From: Branchiostoma floridae
Taxonomy: Eukaryota > Chordata > Leptocardii > Amphioxiformes > Branchiostomatidae
Reading direction: 5' to 3'
NCBI RefSeq assembly: GCF_000003815.2
Contig: NW_023365716.1
Coordinates: 1,374,782 to 1,437,900, forward strand
Length of the DNA stretch: 63,119 nucleotides
The translations under genes and the position numbers were made by a program. Every line of letters starts with the position of its first letter. Position 1 is the first letter of the stretch. Shown one piece after another: positions 30,103 through 40,766 of this stretch. The notes beneath the pieces were generated by a model, which was given only the letters and a program-made list of their open reading frames with translations, made no database searches and had not been told where the DNA came from.

Positions 30103-31389
30103 ATGTGTGATGTGAACTTTCCCCAACCTGACAACACATCAACCTCACAGGTACAGGAGAGCAAAGGCAATATGGGAGGGTATGTGGTTGAACACACCAG
30201 TGAGAAACCCTTCATGTGTGGGGAGTGTGGGTACAGGGCGGCTCAAAAGTCTGACTTATCCAGACACATGAGAACCCACACAGGAGAGAAACCCTACAAG
30301 TGTGACCATTGTGACTTTTCCGCCGCACGGAAATTCAGTTTAAACCAACATATATCAAAACACACTGGTGAGAAACCCTACATGTGTGGGGAGTGTGGGT
30401 ACAGGACAGCTCAGAAGTTTCACTTATCTCGACATATGAGAACCCATACTGGAGAAAAGCCCTATAAATGTGATCAGTGTGACTATTCTGCTGCAGGGAA
30501 ATCTGCTTTGAAACTACATCTAGCCAAACACACTGGTGACAAACCCTACATGTGTGGGGAGTGTGGGTACAGGACAACAGAAAGGTCTATATTAACAAGA
30601 CATATGAGAACCCACACAGGAGAAAAACCCTACAAGTGTGATCATTGTAAATATTCAGCTGCAGATAAATCTGCTTTACACCACCATCTAGCAAAACACA
30701 CTGGTAACAAACCCTACATGTGTGGGGAGTGTGCGTTTAGAACATCTAGAAAGAATGACTTATCCATACATATGAGAACCCATACAGGAGAGAAACCCTA
30801 CAAGTGTGACCAGTGTGACTATTCTGCTGTAGTCAAATCCAACTTGGACAAACATCTAAGAAAACACACCGGTGAGAAACCCTACATGTGTGGGGAGTGT
30901 GGGTTCAGGACGGTTGACAGGTCTGACTTATCCCGCCACATGAGAACCCACACAGGGGAAAGACCCTACAAGTGTGACCAGTGCGACTATTCTGCAGCAG
31001 AAAAACGTCTTCTGATCAACCATCAAACCAGACATTCCGGTGAGAAGCCCTACATGTGTGGGGAGTGTGGGTACAGAGCTGCTCAAAAATCTTCATTATC
31101 AAAGCATATGAGAACCCACACAGGAGTCAAACCCTACAAGTGTGACCAGTGTGACTATTCTGCTGCACAGAAATCCGCTTTGGTCAAGCACATAAGAAAA
31201 CACACCGGTGAGAAACCCTACATGTGTGGCGAGTGTGGGTATAATACAACTAACAAGTCTAGCTTATCTCAACATATGAGAACCCACACAGGAGAAAAAC
31301 CCTACAAGTGTGACCAGTGTGACTTTGCTGCTGCAGACAAATCCTTCTTTAACCGACATGTGAGAAAGCACACCAGTAAAATGACCTAG
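30103..31389 (+). CDS. Z8: C2H2 zinc-finger protein, 14 fingers
   Basis: This frame continues that of the prematurely stopped N-terminus. The first ATG after the nonsense codon, at 30103 (MCDVNFPQPDN), arises from an ACG-to-ATG change unique to Z8 and Z9. It would give 428 residues without the acidic linker or the ETQT motif. All fourteen fingers keep their zinc ligands and alternate A/B strictly; helices include AQKSDLSRH, ARKFSLNQH, VDRSDLSRH and AEKRLLINH. Good fingers behind a broken N-terminus suggest the lesion is young, that a restart protein is used, or that readthrough occurs. It ends TSKMT then TAG, with relic fingers to about 31530. Confidence 0.75.
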   Translation: MCDVNFPQPDNTSTSQVQESKGNMGGYVVEHTSEKPFMCGECGYRAAQKSDLSRHMRTHTGEKPYKCDHCDFSAARKFSLNQHISKHTGEKPYMCGECGYRTAQKFHLSRHMRTHTGEKPYKCDQCDYSAAGKSALKLHLAKHTGDKPYMCGECGYRTTERSILTRHMRTHTGEKPYKCDHCKYSAADKSALHHHLAKHTGNKPYMCGECAFRTSRKNDLSIHMRTHTGEKPYKCDQCDYSAVVKSNLDKHLRKHTGEKPYMCGECGFRTVDRSDLSRHMRTHTGERPYKCDQCDYSAAEKRLLINHQTRHSGEKPYMCGECGYRAAQKSSLSKHMRTHTGVKPYKCDQCDYSAAQKSALVKHIRKHTGEKPYMCGECGYNTTNKSSLSQHMRTHTGEKPYKCDQCDFAAADKSFFNRHVRKHTSKMT

Positions 31390-31530
31390 ATGTGTGGAGT
31401 GTGTTAGAACAGAACAACTCAAATGCCAAAAAAGTCAAGTATATAAGAACCCACAGAGGAGGAAAGCCATATATTCGTTATCAGTGTAACTACTTTGCGA
31501 CTAAGAAAATCTCACCCTTGTGTACTTCTC
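31390..31530 (+). pseudogene. Decayed fingers downstream of Z8
   Basis: Relic MCGVC*NRTTQM, KYIRTHRGGKP and CNYFATKKISP across a frameshift. Confidence 0.6.
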
Positions 31531-31947
31531 GTATGCAAAAAGCCTGGCAGGGCTTAAGACAAATGTTCCAGATAGACTGCTTGTGTAAAATAGCTCCTAG
31601 GCTAATTGACGTACTGTATACATACACATCAACGGCTCACAGTGGTTAGTTTTGCATTTTAGATAGTTTTAGTGTCTGTATAGCGAGGCGTACTTGTTTT
31701 ATTGTGAGGAAATAATCTACAATTTATGTGTCATTTTCGCTCAGTGTAAACATTCTTAGACATCTCTATATTTCTTTGATCTGTCCGAAAGAATAACATC
31801 TACAACAATACGCACATTATGTATACTGTTATTATGCATGTACTTGGTACATGCCGTCTGTTCGTGCACTTGTATTCTTAGTATTTGTAGCTGATAGCAA
31901 TTTATATTATACTAAAATATTTGGTAACTTGGTTTTGATTCTAGTAA

Positions 31948-31953
31948 AATAAA
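31948..31953 (+). terminator. Z8 polyadenylation signal
   Basis: AATAAAGTAAGTGTATCC about 560 bases past the stop; similar AATAAA sites close the 3'UTRs of Z9 and Z10. Confidence 0.5.
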
Positions 31954-32277
31954 GTAAGTGTATCCAAAGTCTATGATTTCCTTTTTGCCGTAGCAGTTTT
32001 AGCGTAAGATATATATAGATATCTTCAATATGGAAAAGATGAAGATTGAAAAAAAAAATGAAGAGTAAACGATGCCAACAATGATTGTGGATTTAAATCA
32101 TATTCAAATAACGTCATTACCGTGTTTAAAATTCTTAATTGCAATTGAATAAGAAATCCTGCGCATATCATCCCGCATGCCTGATTTCACCTGATTTGGC
32201 CTTAAGGTGAAAAAAAAGTAACACAAAATGATAAATACAAATCAAGGTAGAACGTTTTGCTAGGCTCAAAACCGCGA

Positions 32278-32480
32278 GAGTAAAGGGTTATGCGGTTATC
32301 TCTGGTTTGACCCATTGTAAAGCGTGTATCAGGATTGTAACCTCTGACCTTTGCCCCGTCTTAGCTTACGCCCGCCATTTTGTTTGCCATCATCGTCTTC
32401 GTTACTCACCTTCTCCAAACTAACGCGTTTTTAGGGGGTTCCAGAAATCGTGAAGACCGCTAACCACCACAGACCTACAG
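32278..32480 (+). promoter_or_regulatory. Z9 promoter / class B non-coding exon 1
   Basis: Class B block with GGGTTATGCGGTTATCTCTGG, GTATCAGGATTGTAACCTC, CTCTGACCTTTGCCCC (reverse gives GGGGCA-A-AGGTCA, a DR1), CCGCCATTTTG and the end ACCTACAG with donor GTAAAG at 32481. The G-rich element is at 32553-32564. Confidence 0.65.
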
Positions 32481-32996
32481 GTAAAGCTTCCTGGTTGGTG
32501 CTATTTACCGGTAACTTGGATTTATGGGTGTGTTTGTGATGTGTGCTTTGGTGGAGAGGGGGGCAGTCACTGTAAATTGCATTCATGTGTGAGATGTATA
32601 CGGGGTCAATTGTACTTGAATATCTGTCACACAAGGCTTCCTACTAGTCTTCACTAACTTCGATCCTAATACTTTATAGACCCAGGGGCGGCAGATAAAT
32701 AGTGTGTTCTGCTGGGTTTACGGAAAAGGCTGGGGTTCCTTGGCTGTCTACCTGGACTGTCTACCTGGGCTATCACGCCAGGCTACTCAGATAAAAAAAA
32801 GCAATGAAGAATTACGAGCGATTTTTTTATATTCCCTGGAAGGTATTCAAGTCTTGTTATCAGCAAATACAAGATAAAATATAAAAAGGGACACAGAAGG
32901 ATTTCTTGTGTAAAACCTCCACCTCCACCCTGTTTGTAAAAAAAAGTTTTGGATTAATCTTTTTCTTTCCAATATTTTCTTCTGATCGTTTTAGAG

Positions 32997-34709
32997 ATGG
33001 CGGAGTCCACGTGTGTGCCTCCTGCAGAACAAACTTCGAACGAGACGCACATCAAAGAGGAGCCGACAGAAGACACTGGATTGCAACAGGATGCACAAGA
33101 GAACGTGCTGTTTCAGGAAATGTACAGTGAGGACCAAAAAACTTTCGACTACTTCGGTGCAACGCAACCACCCGGGCATCCTTGGAACGAGACTTACAAC
33201 AGTTGGGAGCAGACAACAGACACGGGACGGCAGCAGGACGAGGAAAGGGACGTTCCAAACGGCGAAACGTGCGGTGTAAAAGCGGAAATGGAAGAGTCCA
33301 GCTGTGGATTTGTTAGTATCGGAGAACATCCTGGGAAGGAGATGGAACTTTTTGGAAATCCTGGGAAGGAGAGTGACAGCAGGGAGACCCAGACAACAGA
33401 CATGGGCCTGCAGCAGGAAATGTGTGATGTGAACGTTTCAAAACCTGACAACACATTAACCTCACAGGTACAGGAGACCATAGGCATTACTGGAATGTAT
33501 GTGGTTGAACACACCGGTGAGAAACCTTTCGTGTGTGGGGAGTGCGGGTACCGGGCAGCTTATAGGTCTCACATATCCCAACATATGAGAACCCACACAG
33601 GAGAGAAACCCTACAAGTGTCACCATTGTGACTATGCTGCTGCACAGAAAGGCAGTCTGGCCTATCATATAGCAACAAAACACACCGGTGAGAAACCCTA
33701 CATGTGTGGAGAGTGTGGGTATAGGGCGACAAAAATGTTTGACTTAGCAAGGCATATGAGAACTCATACAGGAGAAAAACCCTACAAGTGTGACCAGTGC
33801 GACTATTCTGCTGCACAAAAAGGCAACTTGGACCAACACATAGCAGCAAAACACAGTGAGAAACCCTACATATGTTGGGAGTGTGGGTACAGGACAGCTT
33901 TTAAGTCATATTTATCCCAACATATGAGAACCCATACAGGAGAAAAACCGTATAAGTGTGACCAGTGCGACTATTCTGCAGCACAGAAATCTGCTTTGCA
34001 CGCACATCTAGCAAAACACACAGACGGAGGGCGCTATGTGTGTGACGTGTGCGGGTACAAGACACCTTATAGACCAACGTTATCTCAACACATGAGAACC
34101 CACACAGGAGAAAAACCCTACAAGTGTGACCACTGTGACTTTTCTTCAGCGCGGAAAGATGATTTGAAGAAACATGTAGCAAACCACACCGGTGACAAAC
34201 CCTTCTTGTGTGTAGAGTGTGGATACAGAGCATATACTAGATCTATCTTATCCGCACATATGAGAAAGCATTCAGGGGAAAAACCCTACAAGTGTGACCA
34301 GTGTAACTATTCTGCTGCAGATAAGTCTACTTTGGTCAAACACATACGAAAACATACCGGTGAGAAACCCTACATGTGTGGGGAGTGTGGGTTCAGAACA
34401 GCTGGTAGGTCTACCTTATCCCGACACATGAAAACCCACACAGGGGAAAGACGTTACAAGTGTGATCAGTGTGACTATTGTGCAGCACGGAAAGACGATT
34501 TGGACAAACATCTAGCAACACACACTGGTGAGAAACCCTTCATGTGTGGGGAGTGCGGGCACAAGACAGCTCGAAAGTCCACCTTATACAGACATATGAG
34601 AACGCATTCAGGGGAAAAACCCTTCACGTGTGACCGGTGCGACTATTCTGCTGCACAGAAATGTACTTTGGACCGACACCTAATGACACACACAGGTGAG
34701 AAACCCTAA
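32997..34709 (+). CDS. Z9: C2H2 zinc-finger protein with MAE N-terminal module, 14 fingers
   Basis: This is the longest and best preserved locus: 570 residues from ATGGCGGAG at 32997, two bases after the acceptor GTTTTAG. The module reads MAESTCVPPAEQ, then HIKEEPTED and GVKAEMEESS, so it has two sumoylation consensus sites (IKEE, VKAE). It runs without a break into the MEESS linker with PGKE units and SRETQTTDMGLQ. Fourteen fingers follow. Most linkers are TGEKPY; exceptions are SEKPY before finger 5 and TDGGRY before finger 7, which may split the array into subdomains. The stop replaces the tyrosine codon of the next linker (GEKP-stop), and an intact-looking finger MCGECGHRTAEKSDLARHMRTH follows it. 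Confidence 0.92.
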   Translation: MAESTCVPPAEQTSNETHIKEEPTEDTGLQQDAQENVLFQEMYSEDQKTFDYFGATQPPGHPWNETYNSWEQTTDTGRQQDEERDVPNGETCGVKAEMEESSCGFVSIGEHPGKEMELFGNPGKESDSRETQTTDMGLQQEMCDVNVSKPDNTLTSQVQETIGITGMYVVEHTGEKPFVCGECGYRAAYRSHISQHMRTHTGEKPYKCHHCDYAAAQKGSLAYHIATKHTGEKPYMCGECGYRATKMFDLARHMRTHTGEKPYKCDQCDYSAAQKGNLDQHIAAKHSEKPYICWECGYRTAFKSYLSQHMRTHTGEKPYKCDQCDYSAAQKSALHAHLAKHTDGGRYVCDVCGYKTPYRPTLSQHMRTHTGEKPYKCDHCDFSSARKDDLKKHVANHTGDKPFLCVECGYRAYTRSILSAHMRKHSGEKPYKCDQCNYSAADKSTLVKHIRKHTGEKPYMCGECGFRTAGRSTLSRHMKTHTGERRYKCDQCDYCAARKDDLDKHLATHTGEKPFMCGECGHKTARKSTLYRHMRTHSGEKPFTCDRCDYSAAQKCTLDRHLMTHTGEKP

Positions 34710-34990
34710 ATGTGTGGGGAGTGTGGTCATAGGACAGCCGAAAAGTCTGACTTAGCCCGACATATGAGGACGCATACAGGTGAAAAACCCTAAAGTGTGA
34801 CTTTTCCGCCGCAGAGAAGTCCACTTTGGACAGGCCGGCATCTAACAAAGCACACCGGTGAGAAATTCTTCATGTGTGAGAACAGCAACTTGACGGTCTA
34901 ATTTAGCCCAACACATGAGAACACACACAGGAAAAGAACCTTATGACGTCAATCTAAAACTAAACTGCGGCTAGGAAATCTCATCTCCTG
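34710..34990 (+). pseudogene. Decayed fingers downstream of Z9
   Basis: One finger still in frame after TAA (MCGECGHRTAEKSDLARH), then GEKP and a stop, then a shifted DFSAAEKSTLD piece and fragments to about 34990. Confidence 0.75.
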
Positions 34991-35642
34991 AAATATTTGA
35001 CAAGACAAACCAAAGAACCTACATCTACGTGTGTGACAAATGTACAGCATACAACGTTTTTGCCTTTTAAAACGTGAACGGTCATTTAGAAAAACAAATC
35101 GCATCCAGGGGTGAAAACATTATCTGTTGTCAGTCTATACCAGGGCCCGATAACTACTCTGTAGAAAGGGAATTTACATTAGAGGCAGACATGTTCAGAT
35201 AGCCTGGTTAGATTCATAGGAAATCTTTCAAGACGTTAGTTTGAACTAATGCTTAAGTCAAATTGCACCTGATACTTTAATAGTTGTAGATTCTGTACAT
35301 AAGATAGTTTTAGTACGCATAGATTTATGTTTCCTGTTAAAATCGACTATTCCTTTTTCTTAAAGAATTGTAGAAATCGTAGATGTCACGGAAGTATCTA
35401 AACGTTTTCGGCATTGGTGTTTTTTATTCATTTTAGTCTAATTTGTTCGAAAAAACAACTTTACGTTTGCAACATCTCGCAGCATAATATATACATATAT
35501 AATAATAAGAACATTGCGTATTGCTTACATTGTGTACTTAGTATTCCTTGTATTCTGAGTGCTTATTCTGTATTTTTCATCTGATAGCAATATCTTTTAC
35601 ATGATTGAGAACTTGATGCAGTTTGGTAAAGATCATCATCAA

Positions 35643-35648
35643 AATAAA
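35643..35648 (+). terminator. Z9 polyadenylation signal
   Basis: AATAAAGGGATGTAAATAAAA; the same site appears inverted after Z14 at 51070-51075. Confidence 0.6.
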
Positions 35649-36630
35649 GGGATGTAAATAAAACAAAGCCATTGATTCTGTGTTGATTTACATTGTCTAT
35701 TGAAATGATTCTAACTGCATTGTTTTAGCAGTGTTACAAAGGGGGTCGGTTATATCCAATAGTTGCGTTATTTTGGTTCATCATCATCATCATCGGTCGA
35801 CGTGATCGCACATGTTCGCACATGTATACACGCGACGGGGTTACACTGCCCCTTACGGAGTATAATTACAAGACGGGGATGCGCCAGGTCTCCCGTCCGG
35901 GTAAATGATGTAAATCACCGTGTGGCTGATACGGTATGGAGGTTCCATGAGTTCTCAATGTGAATTAAACAAAAACGCTGTGTGCATCAGCCGTTTTTTT
36001 TTACTTGGCCTGATTGGGCCTAGAAGTGAAAGCCTCACATCACAAACTAAGGAAAAATTGGTGAAAAGGCCCTGGTAACATACATCGCACGATGTACCGC
36101 GACGGGGATTTCATGCGCGGTAATAGCTCCGTACGTTTGAGAAAACTTGGGCGCAATGAAAATGCTAGGTGTTGCATAAGGTATTTTGCAGAGTACGCAT
36201 GTACGGGTGAGAGGAATCCTGGGTATTATGTCAAAGGTGAAGGCCCATGAGAAGTAAACATTGTTCCCTTTGCGTAACAGTATCCAGATGGTAATGGCGC
36301 ATTCAAAATGGCGGAATGTTTACGTTCATTGTTCTTTAACTTTTGGCATATTGCTCAGATTTCATGTTGCTCGCACATGCGTAGTGTACTGTACGAAATA
36401 GCTTATACCTGGAACTGTGGTGAGGTCGCAAAGGTCAGCTGTAAGCCCTACTGCTGAGAAAACATGGCTGCCGTGCCAAAAGGAACTGAAAGACACAGCA
36501 TATTTGATGCCCCGCCCATTGCCCCATCTAGACTGAAGACTTGAGTCTTTTGGCGAGTTCTCTTTTTTCTTTTGTATCTTAATGCAGGAACCAAACACAA
36601 GCCTTTGATGGGCTCAAAACCACGAGAGTA

Positions 36631-36830
36631 GAGCGTTATGCGGTGAACTTTCATTTGACCCATTGGCATGTAATATCAGGTTTGTGACCTCTGACTTTTG
36701 CCCCGTTCATGAGCTGATATCCGCCATTTTGTTTTATGCCGTCGTCTTTGGTGCTCATCTCGTCCAAACTTACGCGATATTTACGTGATTCCAGACGTCG
36801 TACAGACCACTAAACACCATAGACACACAG
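36631..36830 (+). promoter_or_regulatory. Z10 promoter / class B non-coding exon 1
   Basis: Class B block with GAGCGTTATGCGGTGAACTT, ATATCAGGTTTGTGACCTC, GAGCTGATATCCGCCATTTTG and the end GACACACAG with donor GTAAGG at 36831. The G-run at 36918-36929 has lost its internal A. The block and the following intron match 49330-50650 in inverted orientation (Z13). Confidence 0.65.
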
Positions 36831-37320
36831 GTAAGGCCTTTGAGTGTCGTCCAATATTCCTGGTTGGTGCTAGTTCAGCGGTAAACTAGAATAGAAGTGT
36901 GTTTACGATCGGTAGTCGGGGGGGGGGGGTAGTAATGAGTGATGTAACGGCGAAAATATAGATTTGCACCTTCATATACGGTCAGAGATGCTGCATCACG
37001 AATCTTGCTTGGATGATTATTGATTATGGTTCACATGACTGATACCTTTGATGTAATCAGTGTTTTTCTGTATACCGTCTTTTCCATTATTCTAGCACCA
37101 TTCTAACGTCGGCCCCTAAATTCTACCACAAAGCCTACGTTGGAATCAATCAATTAATCAATCAATCATCAGATAATAAAGCTCTTGAGGTGTCTGTGTA
37201 TGTATATCTTTATGTTTTTATGTGTCTATGTTGCTGTGATCTATGTATATATTATTTGCTTTTAGTATGTGAGTCAGTAAGTGCCTGTAAAAAAGAATCA
37301 TGAACTAGGCTGTTGAATCC

Positions 37321-37356
37321 CCTGTATATATTTGTTTATTTATTTATTTATTTGTT
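37321..37356 (+). repeat. (TTTA)n microsatellite in Z10 intron 1
   Basis: About six TATT/TTTA units; an inverted AAAT/AAAC counterpart lies at 49618-49650 in the Z13 intron. Confidence 0.8.
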
Positions 37357-37642
37357 CAGTTGTATACAAACAGCCAGGACTACCCCCTCTTTCAACCTCC
37401 TTGATATAGTATAGTATATATAGGTAGGATATATCCGACTGTTTTTGTTTTTTTTTGTACTGAGACTGCTGACAATGCAATACTAATACTTGGCAAACCA
37501 CTGGAAACACACCCGGGGTGCTAAATCGGGTCCACTAGTTGGACAAAATAATTTCTTGTGTCAAATCTGAACCCTTGCTTGTGTGCAAATGACGTACATG
37601 AATTAATGTATTTTACCCATATGTTTTACCATCATTTCAGAG

Positions 37643-38708
37643 ATGGCGGAGTTCACACGTGTGCCTCCCGTTAAAGAGCTTCATGCGGAACAAACTGCGA
37701 ACGAGACGCACATCAAAGAGGAGGAGACAGGAGACATTGGATGGCAACAGGATGGGCAAAAGAACGTGCTGTTTCAGGAAACGTACAGTGAGGACCAGGA
37801 AACCTACGACTACTTCGGTGCAACCCAACCAACCGGACATCCTTGGAACGAGACTTACAACATTTGGGAGCAGACAACAGACACGAGACGGCAGCAGGAC
37901 GAGAAAAGGGACGAAACGTGCAGTGTAAAAGCAGAAATGGAAGAGTCCAGCTGTGAGGTTTCTACTGGAGACCTGTGTGCTTGGCACCCTGGGAAGGAGC
38001 GTGCCAGTAAGGAGCCCCAGACAGCAGACATGGGCCTGCAGCAGGAAACGTGTGATGTGAACTTTCCCCAACCTGACAACACATCAATCTCACAGGTACA
38101 GGAGAGCAGGGAGACCCAGACAGCAGACATGGGCCTGCAGCAGGAAACGTGTGATGTGAACTTTCCCCAACCTGACAACACATCAACCTCACTGGTACAG
38201 GAGAGCAGAGGCAATGTGGGAAGGCATGTGGTAAAACGCGCTGGTGAAAAACCCTACATGTGTGGAGAATGTGGGTACAAAACAGCTCGAAAGTACCATT
38301 TATCCCTACATATGAATACCCATACAGGAGAGAAACCCTACAAGTGTGGGGAGTGTGAGCACAGGGCAGCTCAAAAGTCCGACTTATCCAGACACATGAG
38401 AACCCATACAAAAGATCGACCCTACAAGTGTGACCAGTGCGACTATTCTGCAGCACAAAAATTTGACTTATCCAAACATATGAGAACTCACACAGGAGAT
38501 AAACCCTACAAGTGTGACCAGTGTGACTATTCCGCCGCACGGAAATCAAGTTTGGACCAACATCTAGCAAATCACACCGGTGAGAAACCCTACATGTGTG
38601 GGGAGTGTGAATACAGGACAGCTAAGAAGTCCCACTTATCTCGACATATGAAAACCCATACTGGAGAGAGACCCTACAAGTGTGACCAGTGCGACTATTC
38701 TGCTGCAC
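37643..38708 (+). CDS. Z10: C2H2 zinc-finger protein with MAEF module, cut by an assembly gap
   Basis: The start ATGGCGGAGTTC follows the acceptor CATTTCAGAG; 355 codons are visible before the gap. The MAEF module has HIKEEE and SVKAEMEESS (two sumoylation consensus sites). The linker carries a tandem duplication: KEPQTADMGLQQ...QVQES is followed directly by RETQTADMGLQQ...VQES, so the LC8-type motif is present twice, the first copy weakened. Fingers 1 and 2 are both type A. Finger 3 is a hybrid, starting as type B (CDQCDYSAAQK) and ending as type A (FDLSKHMRTH), which is direct evidence of finger-internal recombination. Fingers 4 and 5 are intact and finger 6 runs into the gap. Confidence 0.85.
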
Positions 38709-38895
38709 NNNNNNNNNNNNNNNNNNNNNNNNNNNNNNNNNNNNNNNNNNNNNNNNNNNNNNNNNNNNNNNNNNNNNNNNNNNNNNNNNNNNNNNNNNNN
38801 NNNNNNNNNNNNNNNNNNNNNNNNNNNNNNNNNNNNNNNNNNNNNNNNNNNNNNNNNNNNNNNNNNNNNNNNNNNNNNNNNNNNNNNNNNNNNNN
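38709..38895. other. Assembly gap (187 N)
   Basis: Run of N inside the Z10 finger array. Confidence 1.
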
Positions 38896-39345
38896 ACATA
38901 GAAGAAAACACACCAAGGGGCTTCCCAGACGGCAGTGCAGCTGATGTAGCTGCGGCAGGGCGCACATGCTGAGAACACACATAAGAAGCCACACAGTGAG
39001 AAAAACCCTACAAGTGTGACCAGTGTGACGTTTCTGTAGCAAACAAATCTCACTTGAACCGACACTTACGAAAACACACCGGTGAGAAACCCTACATGTG
39101 TTGGGAGTGTGGGTACAGGGTGGCTCAAAATTCTGACTTATCCCGACATATGAGAAGTCATACGGGAGAAAAACCTTAGAAATGTGACCAGTGTGACTAT
39201 TCTGCTGCACATAAACCCTCCTTGGACCATCATCTAGCAAAACACCGGTGAGAAACCCTACATCTGCGGGGAGTGTGGGTACAGGACAGCAAGAAGGTCT
39301 AACTTATCTAGACATATGCGAAAAACCCCACGAGCGTGGTCGGTG
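38896..39345 (+). pseudogene. Z10 finger remnants after the gap
   Basis: Fingers such as [42 protein letters not shown] and CGECGYRTARRSNLSRHMRK are interrupted by a foreign GGGGCTTCCCAGACGGCAGT stretch, a GEKP-stop and a frameshift. The gap length is unknown, so the link to the Z10 frame cannot be tested. Confidence 0.65.
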
Positions 39346-39390
39346 GGACAATCCTAACCCCTCACAGTTGTGGCCAAAATGACTCTACCT

Positions 39391-39857
39391 GTGCATGTGG
39401 TATAGCAACTGTAGGTGCTGTGTATGTGGTATAGTAACTGTAGGTGCTGTGCATGTGGTATAGTAACTGTAGGTGCTGTGCATGTGGTATTGTAACTGTA
39501 GGTGCTGTGCATGTGGTATTGTAACTGTAGGTGCTGTGCATGTGGTATAGTAACTGTAGGTGCTGTGCATGTGGTATTGTAACTGTAGGTGATGTGTATG
39601 TGGTATAGTAACTGTAGGTGCTGTGCATGTGGTATTGTAACTGTTGGTGCTGTGCATGTGGTATTGTAACTGTAGGTGCTGTACATGTGGTATTGTAACT
39701 GTAGGTGCTGTGCATGTGGTATTGTAACTGTAGGTGCTGTGTATGTGGTATTGTAACTGTAGATGCTGTGCATGTGGTATAGTAACTGTAAGTGCTGTGT
39801 ATGTGGTATAGTAACTGTAGGTGCTGTGTATGTGGTATAGTGACTTAGGTGCTACTT
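39391..39857 (+). repeat. 29-bp minisatellite, about 16 copies
   Basis: The unit is TGTGGTATAGTAACTGTAGG followed by TGCTGTGCA. Because 29 is not a multiple of three and the unit lacks reverse-strand stops, long artificial minus-strand frames arise here. Confidence 0.95.
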
Positions 39858-40401
39858 TTGAGAGGGCCACACTCAGAGCAAATGTTGTTTTTTAAGGACC
39901 TTCACACAATGTTGTAAAGAAAGACACGTTGATGAGAAAATGAGCTGAAATCTGTAATTTACTGACGCTTTGGTGGCTATTCCCTTTGTCTTACCGTACG
40001 GAACATGAACATTTTGTATAGGACAATGTGAACACCGCACCACACTTGTAGTATTGAAAGTAATCGCCAAATCTTATAGCGGTAGAAAAAATGTTGTAGT
40101 GATAGAAAAAGTTTTGCATATAAGATTATCATATTTGTTTCGTACAATCCTATGGTAGTTATAGCATGTTAGTAGCTAACCTTTAATTAGTAAGTAATCA
40201 TGTTGGAACCTGAATCCTGGGATCCTGGACTTTGATTTATACGAAAGAATAACATTTACAGCAATACGCGCGCTGTGTATAGTGGTTATATGCATGTACT
40301 TGGCACATATATGTAGTTTGTACACATGGATTCTTAGTATTTGGCATAAAGCATGGTATATAACAAAAACTTGAGAACCGTTTTTGGTTCAGTGTTGTCA
40401 A

Positions 40402-40407
40402 AATAAA
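40402..40407 (+). terminator. Z10 polyadenylation signal
   Basis: AATAAAACAGGCGTAAACAAAGCC, aligned with the Z9 site by flanking sequence. Confidence 0.5.
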
Positions 40408-40766
40408 ACAGGCGTAAACAAAGCCAATGATTTTCTGTTGATTTATATCGTCTGATAATCCTCATTCTCCTGTCTTAGCAGTTTTACCGTTAGATATGTA
40501 GAGATATATTCAATTGTGGTGTTATCTTGATTAAGACAAGGATTTCTGAAAATAAATGAAGCGTAAAGAAAGCCAAATATGTGTTGTAAATATAGTTCAG
40601 TAATGGCATTGCCGTCGCAGTGTTTCAAATTCTAAATGTCAATTGAACAATAGATCTTGGGCATACAGCCTTAATGCCAGATTTCAACCTGATTTGAATA
40701 AAAGTCAGACGCGTAGAAATAGAGTTAGAACGTTTTTGTTCGCAGGTTCAAAACCAGAAGAGCAAA

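Noticed and set aside
37962-38570. 202-codon minus-strand frame ([19 protein letters not shown]...) opposite Z10, and many similar frames opposite other finger arrays
   Set aside because: These are antisense shadows. Repeated [11 protein letters not shown] codons read backwards give VGFLTCVFSPT-type or HTGHTCRVF repeats with no independent support.
39354-39870. Three long overlapping minus-strand frames with HAQHLQLQYHMHSTYSYN repeats
   Set aside because: Produced by the 29-bp minisatellite, which lacks stops on that strand in all three frames.
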